Source of the DNA: Chrysogorgia sp. JL179-B06
Taxonomy: Eukaryota; Cnidaria; Anthozoa; Scleralcyonacea; Chrysogorgiidae
Reading direction: 5' to 3'
Assembly: GCA_035772405.1 (NCBI GenBank)
Contig: JAYKKM010000150.1
Coordinates: 186,001-250,000, forward strand
DNA length: 64,000 nucleotides
Part shown: positions 1-57,589 of the stretch, piece after piece
Layout: each line of letters starts with the position of its first letter
How positions within the stretch are numbered: the first letter of the stretch is position 1
Position numbers and translations under genes: made by a program
The notes under the pieces: generated by a model
Databases searched by the model: none
The model's input: the letters and a program-made list of their open reading frames with translations, nothing else
Told to the model about the DNA's origin: nothing

Positions 1-270
1 AATTATTTTTTGGGGGGCCGAAAGCTATTCCGGCCCCCCTTTATATAATATTGGGGGGGCCGCGGCCCCCCTGCTTCCTAGCCCTCTTGAGTGCGTTTAC
101 AATGGCAAATTTCTAGGTAGTCAATAGCGAGATCTCGCGTAGGAGGGCTGGCCCTCCTCTCATATAAACGAAAACAAATTTTACATATGTTTTTACTGAG
201 AGGCGGTATCTCGGTAAAGAGAGCTAGCCCTACCAATTGGGCTAGCCCTCCTCCATATAAACACCCCCTA

Positions 271-512
271 AGTCTTGGTAGTCTAGGTAGTCTAAGTCTT
301 GGTATAGTCTTGTACTCTTGGCTAAGTTCAAGTAAAAAGTTCAATAAAAGACAGCAGGTTTAAAATCGCTAAGACAATCTGAAGTACAATGTATGAAGCG
401 ACAAATTGCACTGAATTGAAATCCAGCTTAATTAGCCTTCCTCACAAGCGGATAAATCTTACCAAGACTTAGACTACCAAGACTACCTAGACTATACCAA
501 GACTACCTAGAC
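271..512. repeat. Inverted repeat with ~42-52 base arms
   Basis: The left arm reads AGTCTTGGTAGTCTAGGTAG onward and the right arm is its reverse complement, ending at about 512. Within each arm the unit AGTCTTGGTA/GTCTAGGTA is itself repeated. The loop is ~150 bases. It resembles a decayed foldback element. Confidence 0.6.
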
Positions 513-698
513 GTGACTCGCAGGACGAGATTCCCTCAAGAGGGTGGAATTTGGCCCGTAAATACTTTTTACTAAAACTCCGTGACAACTGTTGCCTCCC
601 CTACCGTCCCGGTGGCCTCTCTCCATTTTCTGCCCCGCCCCAATTCCGCCCGCCCCCAAACGTAACGCCTGCCACGCAGGCTACTCAGACAGTGAATA

Positions 699-918
699 CT
701 AGTTTCCATCTATGAAATTGTCATGACGTCATTATTCCTTTATTTTTCATCTTTTTAGGGTAAAGATTAGTGTTTTCTTAGTATCAGGGTTAGTTTTATA
801 GTTAGTTTTATGTTTAGGGTTATTCTCTTGGTTAGGGTAAGGGTTAATATTTGGCATAATTTGTTGATAAAATTTGTTGATGAAATCGTCACGCCCATTT
901 CATTGATGGAAACTAGCA
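699..918. mobile_element. Small palindromic (MITE-like) element in the GMPPB promoter
   Basis: The ends AGTTTCCATCTATGAAAT and ATTTCATTGATGGAAACT are inverted repeats. The interior contains TGACGTCA and degenerate TTAGGG-like repeats (about 760-850). It ends ~115 bases before the GMPPB ATG. Target-site duplication is not clear. Confidence 0.5.
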
Positions 919-971
919 CTATTGAACATTAAACACCGGAAGGAAGAAGGTTTTTACACGTTGGCGGTTGA

Positions 972-47456
<46,485 letters not shown>

Positions 47457-47681
47457 AAAGAACAATCCCGTACCACATTCATCCCAAGGCCCACTTTTAC
47501 ACGAAATAGACTTTTTATTGCAATTGTCATTCTGGCGTATGTCATTTAGTCACGATAGTCCAGGGGGTTGGCGTTTGAGCGCTCGCATGCAATCGTCTTC
47601 TGGACAATCTTTTTTAGTGTCCGCGAGAGGTGGACGAAATGAGAGATTGTACTGCTATCATACGATCGGACATGCCTGTAT

Positions 47682-48465
47682 CAGGGGCGGCGGAGCAGTG
47701 TGGATATTGGGGGGGGGGGGGGCGAAAAAAATCTAGGAGGGTCCGGAGGCATGTACCCACTGAAATTTTTTGAATTTGTAAGTCTCGGAAACGCCATTAA
47801 CTGTATTTTGAGACAAGTTTTAAGAGGTATCTACTAGTAAAGGTTTTAAATCACACAATTTCGCAACTGCACAGTTATGTTTACACCTTGTGTTTCACAA
47901 AATATAAATGTCAGTTAAAAATATCGATAAAAATGTGTAGGATTACTATGATATTATATATACAAAAAATAACAAAGATGTACTGCATTCTTTTCTAATC
48001 TTAATGAAAGATACCAAAAAACTCTGTCAGGCTTCGCTGCTTTCGTGTTATAATTTTCACTTTAATAAAAATAATAATGGCGGTTGCCAGCGAGATGGAG
48101 GTCAGCCCCAGATGGATGATGATGGGCCATGGGGGATGGAGGGCCATGGGGCCAAGTCGGTCAAACTGGTTCCCAGTTTTCCTCAATAGTACTTCTGCAT
48201 GCTTGGTCTGGGTACGAGATTGTCTGCAGTCCACACAGCTGAAATTCCTTAAAGACTTTTGTATCCTACATTTGACAGTCTGCACGACAAGACCTCGTAG
48301 TTTTGTGGACTGTAGAACAGCAGTTGCACGTTTTGGCTTGCATGTATACTTCTGTTTTATTGGGGGCGGGGGGCGGTGCCCCCCCCCCCACCATTGGCAT
48401 TGGGGGGGGGGCGGGGGGGGCGACGGCCCCTCTGCCCCCCCCCCCCCCCTGCTCCGCCGCCCCTG
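47682..48465. mobile_element. hAT-type element, CAGGGGCGGCGGAGCAG ends
   Basis: 784 bases with perfect 17-base ends CAGGGGCGGCGGAGCAG and CTGCTCCGCCGCCCCTG, and flanking 8-mers GCCTGTAT and GCCCTTAT (6 of 8). Long G/C runs lie near both ends. The subterminal block GTCTCGGAAACGCCATTAAC is at about 47782. No transposase. Confidence 0.8.
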
Positions 48466-48478
48466 GCCCTTATATCCT

Positions 48479-48530
48479 AACCCCCTCCGCCTAATGGTTT
48501 TCTAACCCCCTCCGCCTAATGGTTTTCTAA
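48479..48530. repeat. 25-bp direct duplication
   Basis: TAACCCCCTCCGCCTAATGG plus TTTTC occurs twice in tandem. Confidence 0.85.
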
Positions 48531-49066
48531 TACTAACCTTAATACTAATAAAAGCGTCATCCAGAATACGATTGCTTGCGGGCGTTGACAAAGAACGCCT
48601 GGGATGTAGTAAAACCCGTCCTGGATTGTTTACTGTAGATTAGTGGTCATCCGATGAAAAGAGATGCCTTCTTTTCATTAATGTTCTTACTAAGAATAAA
48701 TAAATTGAATTTATCACCGCAATTTGTAATCATTTCATCTCATGAGACATTTCATCTCAAAATTCGTTATAAAGATGGGTTGTATTTTGCGTATAAAACG
48801 TCCATTTTGTACGCCGCCATAAGTTATTTCTGGAACGCATATGCTCGTAATCGATCATAATGAGAGTTTGGGATAAAATCCAGCTCATTGAAGCATATCG
48901 AGCAATGTAACAGACCTCTTTCATGACTACCATTTTAAATGACTACCATTTTAAATATTCTTTTATGTGCATATAAATCAACCTTTACAACCTCGTTAGG
49001 AAGCAAGGATTCATTTGAATTGCCGACACACAAACGAGGCTCTAAATGAAAGGTCTATAGGCTGGA

Positions 49067-49865
49067 CAACCTCGTACCCAGGGTCTTCTCAGAGCGCCCG
49101 GGATGGAAGGGGAATGGAACGAGGGAAGAGAAGACCCTGGGGTAAATACGTACTAAAACGAACAGGTTTTATGATTAGCCATATGGAACAAAAGTGATAG
49201 GGTTAGGACATTGGTTTCTTTGTGGTTGACTCTATTGTTTTATTGTTTGAATCAACCAATCACAAAACTTGATAGTATAGGTAGGTCACGGTAAAGCTGG
49301 TCACGTGACTCCAAGGATATTGGATTATTTTGTAACCTGGCTTATTTTCGCTTATATCATCCGGGGGGCCGCATCGCTGTGAAAACATACCACAAACTTT
49401 TATAATTGAAAGTACAGTATAAGGATAATTTAAAAATATTACAATTTATTGAAAAGACAGTACGGACTGCAGACAGAAGTTGAAAGATGGTGGATTACTT
49501 CGAAAAATACGTTGATTTACTGGACATTTAATTTTGTTGCTGTCAGTGTCATATTAAAGATAAACGATGATCAACGCCTGCACAGTTAGAATTTACAGTC
49601 TGACTATGTGACTATTATTTTAAATATTAAAAGTGCTGAAAGCATTTATAGGGATTTCAGATTTCTGGTGTGGTTATATTTTTAAATTATCCATATACTG
49701 ATACTGTACTTTCAAGTTTGTGGTATGTTTTCACGGCGATCCGGGCCCCCGGATGATATAAGCGAGAATAAGCCAGGTTACAAAATAATCCAATATCCCT
49801 TGGAGTCACGTGACCAGCCTTTACCAGGGTCTTCTCTCCCCTCGTTCCACTCCCCTCCCATCCCG
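49067..49865. mobile_element. CAACCTCGTACCC foldback element with 9-bp duplication, second copy
   Basis: Begins CAACCTCGTACCCAGGGTCT and is flanked by exact TAGGCTGGA at 49058-49066 and 49866-49874. The arms match 3008-3663 (GGTCACGTGACTCCAAGGAT and complement). The right terminus stops at CCCATCCCG, lacking the outermost inverted end. A ~147-base repeat is inserted at 49143-49289. Confidence 0.8.
49143..49289. mobile_element. Nested short repeat inside the 49067-49865 element
   Basis: Bounded by GGTAAA on both sides. The empty site is visible in the sister element at about 3077 (CCCTGGTAAAGGCTGG). The interior matches 14306-14448. Confidence 0.75.
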
Positions 49866-50077
49866 TAGGCTGGAGTGTTATAGACGTATTTCATAATGGC
49901 GGCCAGTCTAAATATTCTTTTATATGCATACAAATTAGAATTTCTGGTGACGAGCACTAAGCAAAGATCCTTTGGAATTACAGACACACGAACGAGGTCA
50001 GAAAGGCTAATTTAAATGAATATAAAATAATATTTAATTTGGGTGTCATTATCATTATTAAAGAGACCTCATTATTA

Positions 50078-50740
50078 AAGTGTATATGACACGAAAATTA
50101 AGTTTATCTTATTTGAAAGAACTCTTCAAATAACGAAGAATATCAATTTACAGCTTTTCCATATTTTATTTAGTTCTTGAGATATTTAGACTTATGTGAT
50201 ATTCAAATACCTATGACGTCACATGGTTTGCACAACAATTTAACATTTTGGGAAATCGTGTATATCTTTGAGAGTATTGAATGAAATCACTTGAAATTTT
50301 GCATGTCGATACAGACCACTAAACGAAATAATATCGTTTAAGTTTTAATGTTACAATAGTAATAGTATAGTTCCCAGACCTCTACGTCTCTTTGAAGAAA
50401 ATCTTCGTTTTCTGACATAGCAGGTTTTGCACCAACGTCAAACTTCTGTTTCAAATTAGTTAAGTTAGTACATATCTACTCAACCAGTACCAAATCGAAA
50501 ATGTTTCCCAGCGAAGAGAAAACAAATAATTTTGTTTTGGAAATCATGAGAACTGGAATCTAGTAATCATTTACCGTGGCGACCATAAAATTAGAACGAT
50601 TTTCTCCAGTTTAGTGGTCTGTATGCACATTCAAAGTTTCAAGTGATTTCGTTCAATAATCTTAAAAATATATATGATTTTCCAAAATGTTAAAATGTTG
50701 TGCAAACAATGTGACATCATAGGTCATCTCATTTAACAAC
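50078..50740. mobile_element. TTAA-type palindromic element, right end lost
   Basis: Starts TTAAAGTGTATATGACACGA. The arms include CACAACAATTTAACATTTTG, inverted at about 50690-50710. The right end runs into sequence (ACAACAAATACATTATACTA) also seen beside LINE B at 8088. Confidence 0.65.
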
Positions 50741-51835
50741 AAATACATTATACTAACACTGAACGTTATTCTCCGCAATTAATTCTGCGTATACATGAAC
50801 GATCTTCCGTTATCACCGTGTAGTAGCTCCCTTGAATCTTACGTTGATGATTCCAAGGTCTTCCTATCTTTACAATAAAAGATATGATCTCTACTAAAGC
50901 AAAACTGGAAGAAGATATTTGTCTAGTAGCCAAATGGTGCTCAACTAATCAGTTATTAATCAACCCAGGCAAGACCAAGTTCCTTGTTATTGGCACACCC
51001 CAGTTGCTAAAGAAACTTCCTTGATACAATGACTCTCTCATTTTTAGGGAAAGAAATCAAGCCTGAGTTCAGTGCAAACGATTTAGGAGTTATCGTAGAC
51101 TCACATTTGACGTATAACAAACATATCAGAAAACTTATTTCGTCATGCACTTGAAGAACACGAAACTGTGTCAGATTAACAGAGTGAAGGACAGTTTTTA
51201 CAAAGAAACGCTTGGCCTAATTATTTCATCTCTTGTCATCAGTAAGCTTTTTTACTGTTCTTCAATGTGGTCAAATACATCTGTCACAAATATTAACAAA
51301 CTCGAAGCCGTACAGAACTTTGCGGCATGTAGGATAATCACTAATACAAGAAAGTACGATCACATCACTCCTGCGCTACGTCAGATTGGTTGGCTGCCTG
51401 TCAGTGAACAACTGTTGCTCAGAGACTCAATTATTACCTACAAATGTATGAACTCGCTCGCTCCACCATATTTAAGTAACAAATTTAGTAAACGCTCTTC
51501 AATACACAACCGACTCACGCGTAACCAAGATAGTATACAGATTCCTCTTTACCGAACTGCTTCTGGACAACGATCGTTTCGCTATAGAGCAGTAAAACTT
51601 TGGAATAGTTGAGTAGCAAACATTAAACAGGCAACATCTCTCAGTCACTTCAAGAAGTTAATGAAAAACTATTTGTTAGACAATTTTATTAATAGCCAGT
51701 AATTAATATTTTAAGCAGTTATACATTTGATTTTATAAATATTCATATTTTACATCATAAATTTTCATCTGTAATGGGCATTGAAAAGCCCTGCAGTTGG
51801 GAATTGCTCAATAAAGTATGTATGTATGTATGTCG
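50740..51835 (+). pseudogene. LINE fragment E, RT with YVDD, (ATGT)n tail
   Basis: Forward frames encode YINDLPLSPC, ESYVDDSKVFLSL (catalytic motif), CSTNQLLINPGKTKFLVIGT, NDLGVIVDSHLTYNKHI, then KLEAVQNFAACRIITNTRKY, GWLPVSEQLLLRDSIITYK and GQRSFRYRAVKLWNS. There are at least two frame changes (near 50875 and 51015-51150) and a stop after WNS. The 3' end is CAATAAAGTATGTATGTATG. A 5'-truncated CR1/L2-like element. Confidence 0.88.
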
Positions 51836-51970
51836 TGTTTTCAATATTCTAAAATCCAGAACTCTTGATGGTAAGAATCAAACTTTTTACCTTTCCCTTC
51901 TTTAGAGTAAATCATTTTTTGACCCCCTGGCCCTATATATATGGAAGTGAAACTTCGTTTGCCTTAGGGC

Positions 51971-52318
51971 CATATATAACCATATATTTTGTTTATATCG
52001 AACATATTTACTAAGAATATTCAACGTAATAAACATCATAAACCTTGTTGTTCTACCTACATGTTTATTGTATCGGTATGTTCGACAGTTCGTCCTTCTA
52101 AAACTTGGCACCATTCTGTTTATTATACTTCAAACCCGAGTTTTGAAGTATAATGAACAGAATGGTGCCAAGTTTTACAAAGACGAACATTGAACATACC
52201 AATACAATAAATATGTAGGTATAGAACAACAAGGTTTAATTATAAATGTTTATTTTGTTGAATATATATTCTTAGTATAGTGTTCGATATAAACAAATTT
52301 AATATATGGTTATATATG
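51971..52318. repeat. 348-base hairpin palindrome
   Basis: ~170-base arms centred near 52140 pair CTTGGCACCATTCTGTTTAT with ATGAACAGAATGGTGCCAAG, and CATATATAACCATATAT with ATATATGGTTATATATG. The centre is almost gapless. Small indels occur in the outer half. Confidence 0.85.
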
Positions 52319-52741
52319 CAGACATTCCAACCTCTGAACCTTCGGACTTTTAATCGGATCCAAAATCGGACTTTTAATTCCCGCTGTCAAGAAAGTGGAG
52401 ACGTTAAAATTAGAATATTAAATTGCCACGCATGCGAAGTTTGAATTTCTAAGAAGTGGCACATCAAGAGTTTCAGACTTTGTGCATACTAGCGTGTCTT
52501 CTTTCCATCTTCAAAATCTCCTTCCATCCTATTGTTTTCCCGCGCAAAGTGGCGGTTAAAATTCCCATTGTACAGATAAATGTTTCCACCAGTCCAATTT
52601 TTGTGGGAAGGACCTCGTTTCCAGAGAGTCCGCATTTCCTAAAGGTACTTCAAGTAACCCTAACCGAAATGTATCATGAAAACACGCGTACCCGAAAATT
52701 TTCGCCAAAACTTATATGAAAATATTAGTAGAGCGTAGCTC

Positions 52742-53108
52742 ATGAGTCTCGTCATAAAAAACCGGGACAGTTGGTCTACAAACCGGGACAGTTCCGGTCA
52801 AACCGGGACGGTTGGAATCTATGTATATATGGCCATTATATTTTCTCATGTAAATATCCTCTGCAAGTTGATCTCTCCCGTGCTTCGAGGGTTTTTCTCC
52901 GGGTTCTCCGGTTTTCCTCCATCTATAAAATCAACACACCTATAGGTTGGATGTGCAGATCATTAAAAAAGGGGTATGGACTAATAGCGGCTGCTGATGC
53001 GCCATTTGTAAGCTCAAGGTCTACCTCGGTCTGTTCATGTCTGTTTCGTAAAGCGCTTTGAGACAATGTGATAAAGCGCTATATAAGAATTAATGGTTAA
53101 TGGTTAAT
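52742..53108 (+). repeat. Interspersed repeat with GCGCTATATAA tail
   Basis: Begins with three ACCGGGACAGTT repeats (52762-52815), then GGGTTCTCCGGTTTTCCTCC. It ends AAAGCGCTATATAAGAATTA followed by (TTAATGG)n. The terminal motif matches the 3' end of LINE D. Possibly a SINE or LINE 3' end. Confidence 0.5.
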
Positions 53109-53113
53109 AATAC

Positions 53114-53500
53114 TGAAAATATCCTCTAATTTTGACAAATCGAATAAATTCTAATATAAACACAGATTGCAGCACAACGAGCTTGGGCTAATGTGGTGAA
53201 GGCTAACTGAAATGGATGACTGAAAAGGACCTTCACAATTTAAATTTACTAGACTATCTATTCGTAATCCTAATCACAATCCGAATACCATTATATTTTC
53301 GCATGTCCTAAATATTACCGAACAGACAGTCAGACACTGATCACACATACACCTTATGGTAGATATAAACTACACATTATTTTATTATACTGTAACAATA
53401 AATTAAATGCAAATAATAGATGAAAATATCCTCTAATTTTGACAAATCGAATAAATTCCAATATAAACAGATTGCCACACAACGAGCTTGGGCGGCTGTG
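53114..53500. repeat. Direct repeats of ~80 bases, 308 apart
   Basis: GAAAATATCCTCTAATTTTG through CAACGAGCTTGGGC occurs at 53114 and 53422 with few differences, enclosing ~220 unique bases. It could be a decayed terminal-repeat unit or a local duplication. Confidence 0.65.
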
Positions 53501-54526
53501 CCTTCACCCTTTGGAATAATTAATTTTTCGATCTTTCAATTTGAATCAAGAGATGACGAAGGTTTATGGTCTTTATGCAACTGACCCCTGAATCCCGAGA
53601 AAACTATCTCGATGTGACCATGACTTAGTTTAATGTATCCACTAACTATGAGACGAAGGTCTTCGCAGTACGTTCGCTCAAAAGGCGTTAACCTAGACCA
53701 AATTTATTTACACTTATCATTACGTCACCTTACTTCATATTCCAAATTTAGCCAGGGAAATCCCAGAATCCAAGCATAAATAACGCCATCTTGCCTGACG
53801 AAGTGTTTTGTTTTGCTGTGCTTGAAACATCTGACGTTCAAGTTGGTAAGTTACAATCATAATTTACAATTTCAGTAAAAGTCTAACTTTAGCTCTGTTG
53901 GTAATATAAATACTGCTTGAGAGATTTGATTTATGCACTTCCGTTTATTTTGGATTTGCTACTTTCGCTTTCGTTGCAAGATATTTGCTACAAAACACAT
54001 TCGTTTCGGGTTAGGAAAGTAATACAGAAAGATAGCCAAGATCGTCTAAGATGTTATAGTTGTGTTTTTATTCACTGTTACTGTGTCGTTAGTGGCATTA
54101 GACGCAAAATGTGCACTGTCTTGGCATAGAAGCGCTGGAACCCGATTTCACGCAAAGTGAAAGTGCCACTGTTGTGTCGTTTTATCTTTCTTTTCTTGAT
54201 GTGGAATAGTCAAACGCATTGAATATTGAACAACTGTTGCGTTGAATACTTCTGAGCGGCTGTGAAGGGTCTTTGGTTTGCGCTGATCCCTACTTTCACT
54301 TTCAAAATAATTATAATATACTGGTTATTAATAATATTTATATAGATAGTTTAGGAAACGTAAGTAAATTCAATATTGTATTGAGAAATATCAGATTCAG
54401 GACTTTTATATTGTTTTCAAAATCTCGCTAATATCTCAAACACAAATATTAAACCATGTAACATGACAGCCAAGGCCAAAAGAAAACATGTAAACATTAT
54501 AATTGCTGGATTTTCATTTCGTTTAA

Positions 54527-54797
54527 AGGTGCTGTCAAGTCCGTTCTGCGCATGACCACGTTTGTTTACATTGCATTATATAAACATTGAACATGAAGTA
54601 TTGCGGATTTGTTTTCCACGCTTGAGCTTTTCCACCTAAAAAGTGTGTTATAAGAAGCTGTGAATAGATGTTAATATATCAAACTTCACCACCTTTGGCG
54701 AATACAGTACCCGCTTTCGAAATGTCACAAATCTATTCCGTTAAAGTTTGTTGATATATGGAGTCCCCCCATGCGCAGAACGGACTTGACGGCACCT
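54527..54797. mobile_element. TTAA-type MITE, AGGTGCTGTCAAGTCC family
   Basis: 271 bases between TTAA at 54523-54526 and 54798-54801. Ends AGGTGCTGTCAAGTCCGTTC and GAACGGACTTGACGGCACCT. Confidence 0.88.
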
Positions 54798-54952
54798 TTA
54801 AAGATAAAATTAAGAAATTGAGAGTAAGTAGTTTGAAAAAGTTGATTTAATTTATCCAGCAATTTATCATTCAAAACTATTCTGCAGGAAGACCACAGTA
54901 TAAATAGGGCCAGATTAACTATATTGCAGAAGCGGCATATATGCTGGGGCGC

Positions 54953-55434
54953 TAGGGATGTTCGGTATAAGAAATTTCCGGTATCGGTATACCGGTAAAA
55001 TTGTACCGGTATTTCCGGTATACCGGTTTTTGGGCCTTGTGTAAAGTTATGTTTTATTGCATCTACAGAACCATGAAAAAACCCCAAACTATTGAACTAA
55101 TAGTTCAAAACATGACACCTTAAAACTCTTGATAAATTCTAATCTCTGTGAATATCAAAATGTAGTTAAAATACGGTATAATATATTGTTCGTTTGTGAC
55201 TCATTCGCAAAGCAACGTGCGTACACAGGACGCGATTGAGCGAAACAAGAACTATTAGAATATAAATTTAAGATTTAGGCATGCGCTTTGCTATATAAAA
55301 TTTCTCTATACCGAAAAAAATTTAGGTGTACCGGAAATTTCGATATATCGGTATTACCGGAAAAGTCATACTGGTATACTGATATTGGATTCAATACCGG
55401 TATTTTCGGTATATTGGTATACCGAACATTCCTA
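54953..55434. mobile_element. TAGGGATGTTCGG-ended hAT-like element
   Basis: 482 bases with ends TAGGGATGTTCGGTAT and ATACCGAACATTCCTA. Flanking 8-mers TGGGGCGC and TGGGGTAC agree at 6 of 8. Many ACCGGTAT repeats, also forming open frames without protein meaning. Confidence 0.65.
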
Positions 55435-55587
55435 TGGGGTACTACGCTTTCTGGGCCCCATGCCTTCTTATTGTACAATTTTAAGTTTACACGTTCTTTC
55501 TAGAAAGCATGGGGCCCAAGGCCTGGTGAGTATGGGGCCTCGGTAAGCATGTGGCCCGCGGTAAGCGTGTGGCCCCAATGAGCATTG

Positions 55588-55998
55588 TGTAGTTCCAGAA
55601 GAAATCCATAATCCCAATGGAAGGCAATTTGTCTAGTACCCCCTACCCCCTGGAATTTCCTTTTTCCAGTCAAACATTGACCCCCCACCACCTGGAATTT
55701 CCAAAGCTTCCATGTAATTTAAAATACATAAAATAGCATAGCAGGGAATAGCAGCAAAACATCTTAAGCAGTGCAATGTATAACAGAATAGCATTATTTC
55801 TGTATCTTGTTACTATCTTGTTACACTGCATTAAATGTACAATCAGACTAAAGATATTTTGTCAAATATGTGACTATACTTCGATGACCATCTGGAAAAT
55901 TAAGAGACTCTGACCCCCTCTTTGGAAATTTCAGTGTCCAACACCCCCCACCCCCCTCGGAAATTCCTGTGGGGGTTATGGATTTCTTCTGGAACTAC
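55588..55998. mobile_element. TIR element, TGTAGTTCCAGAAGAAATCC ends
   Basis: The inverted ends pair AGTTCCAGAAGAAATCCATA with TATGGATTTCTTCTGGAACT. GCATTG flanks both sides (55582-55587 and 55999-56004). The interior repeats CTGGAATTTCC-like motifs. Superfamily unassigned. Confidence 0.65.
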
Positions 55999-56092
55999 GC
56001 ATTGGGCCCCGCTTGGAATTTTTAATGGTGGAGACTTTTTAAGCAGCCGGTCTTTTTAAGGCAGCGAGGAGAAGTGGAAGATAATTTAATCC

Positions 56093-56834
56093 GTATATCT
56101 CGGCATACAAGTCAACCTGGCACATAAGTCGACCCCCTATTTTTTGGGTAAAAAACTGTGATTTTTAGGATACTCTGTGTATAAGTCGAGTCCCCAAATT
56201 AAATAGTTACAGTTGTAGCAGATAGAATAATATTCACAGAAATTTTAATAACAGTAGCAATTAATACAACAAATCTTTAAAAAAGAAAAGGGAAGCATTT
56301 AATTTTACGGAAACAAATAAACACGTTTTTAATCAAACCTACAGACTTTACAACTTACTATATTTTATTGTACATAACATGTATGCTAGTCTTATAAAGA
56401 AATGGATATTACAAACAAAGTTTCAGCCATTGGCAATTCGATCCACGATCAGCGCATTTTATCCTCGGTATAATTTCTGAACTTTCTCTTGTTGTTCTGC
56501 CGGTCTCGAACAAGCTTTTCGTAAACGCCATACTTGCCCAGTGCAGCAGAGTTGTTTGAGTTTTTGGAAAGTCTATGTTCCTTTAATTTGATTTCTTCGT
56601 TTTAATGTCAATGTTGTATTTACTATTTTAGCATTAAATGCGTGCTATTTACACGTGTCGATTGACACAAAGACTAGTGATAAGCTGATTGGCTCATTTC
56701 CTGATGCATCGAGAGGACTGGGTACTAGTTTATCCATTCTATGATTTCATGACCCTTTGTATAAGCTAGTCGAGGTCGGGTTTTTGACACCAATTTTTAG
56801 TCCTAGGAAATCGACTTATACACCGAGATATATG
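56093..56834. mobile_element. Tigger/pogo-like element, TATATCTCGG ends
   Basis: The ends TATATCTCGGCATACAAGTC and CGACTTATACACCGAGATATA are inverted repeats. TA at the edges suits pogo-type insertion. The interior shows no transposase. Confidence 0.6.
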
Positions 56835-57589
56835 GTACTGTATATATCTTTCTTCTTGGCAAAATCCAATTTTGCCTTGTGAAACCACTGAGCTAGGGGG
56901 TCTCAACGGGGAGCCCCATGCAACCTTAATCAGATAGTAAATCCTGATGGTAAACATTCTAATTGGCATATTAAGAACAGGTCAGCGGTAGTCACAAAAA
57001 TAAACGAAACTGCTAGCAAAGACTAGGGTAATTAAGGTAAATGGCAGCACCTGAAGATGAAAACCGCATTAAAAACTGGAGAAGAAAATGCAGAACCAAA
57101 ATCTTTATTTTAATTTCTCATCTTGATTTTTAATACAATTAATGGTAGATCTTAATAAAAATCTTAATAATTCCCATGCAGGCACATCCCCCCCCAAAAA
57201 AAAACCCAAATTTTCACAGAAATTTGGGGGAATTCACTGGATAATGTGCCACATGAAGACATACTGGCAGAGTAGCACTGATCTAATCAAGCATGGCATA
57301 TATAAACAGAATACTGGAAAATGACATGGAAATTGTTTCAAATGCATTGCAATTGTTTACTTTCCCTCTGGGTATTTTAGTACTTGGTTTGCCAGGCAAC
57401 CGGGTGTCAATATGTCATCAATGTGCATCTAAATCTGCAGTTAAATCCATTAGCCATTATAGAAACACATAAATTAATGAATTTATACAGGGTTATGTCA
57501 TGTTATACAGTACAACATATGTTATATGACACTATTTAGACCGTATCAAAACGTGGCCTACAAAATTGTACTTGTATGCCTATGGGGTG

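Noticed and set aside
53114..53500. Short LTR retrotransposon with direct terminal repeats
   Set aside because: No TG...CA ends, primer-binding site or flanking duplication was seen; only ~220 bases lie between the repeats.
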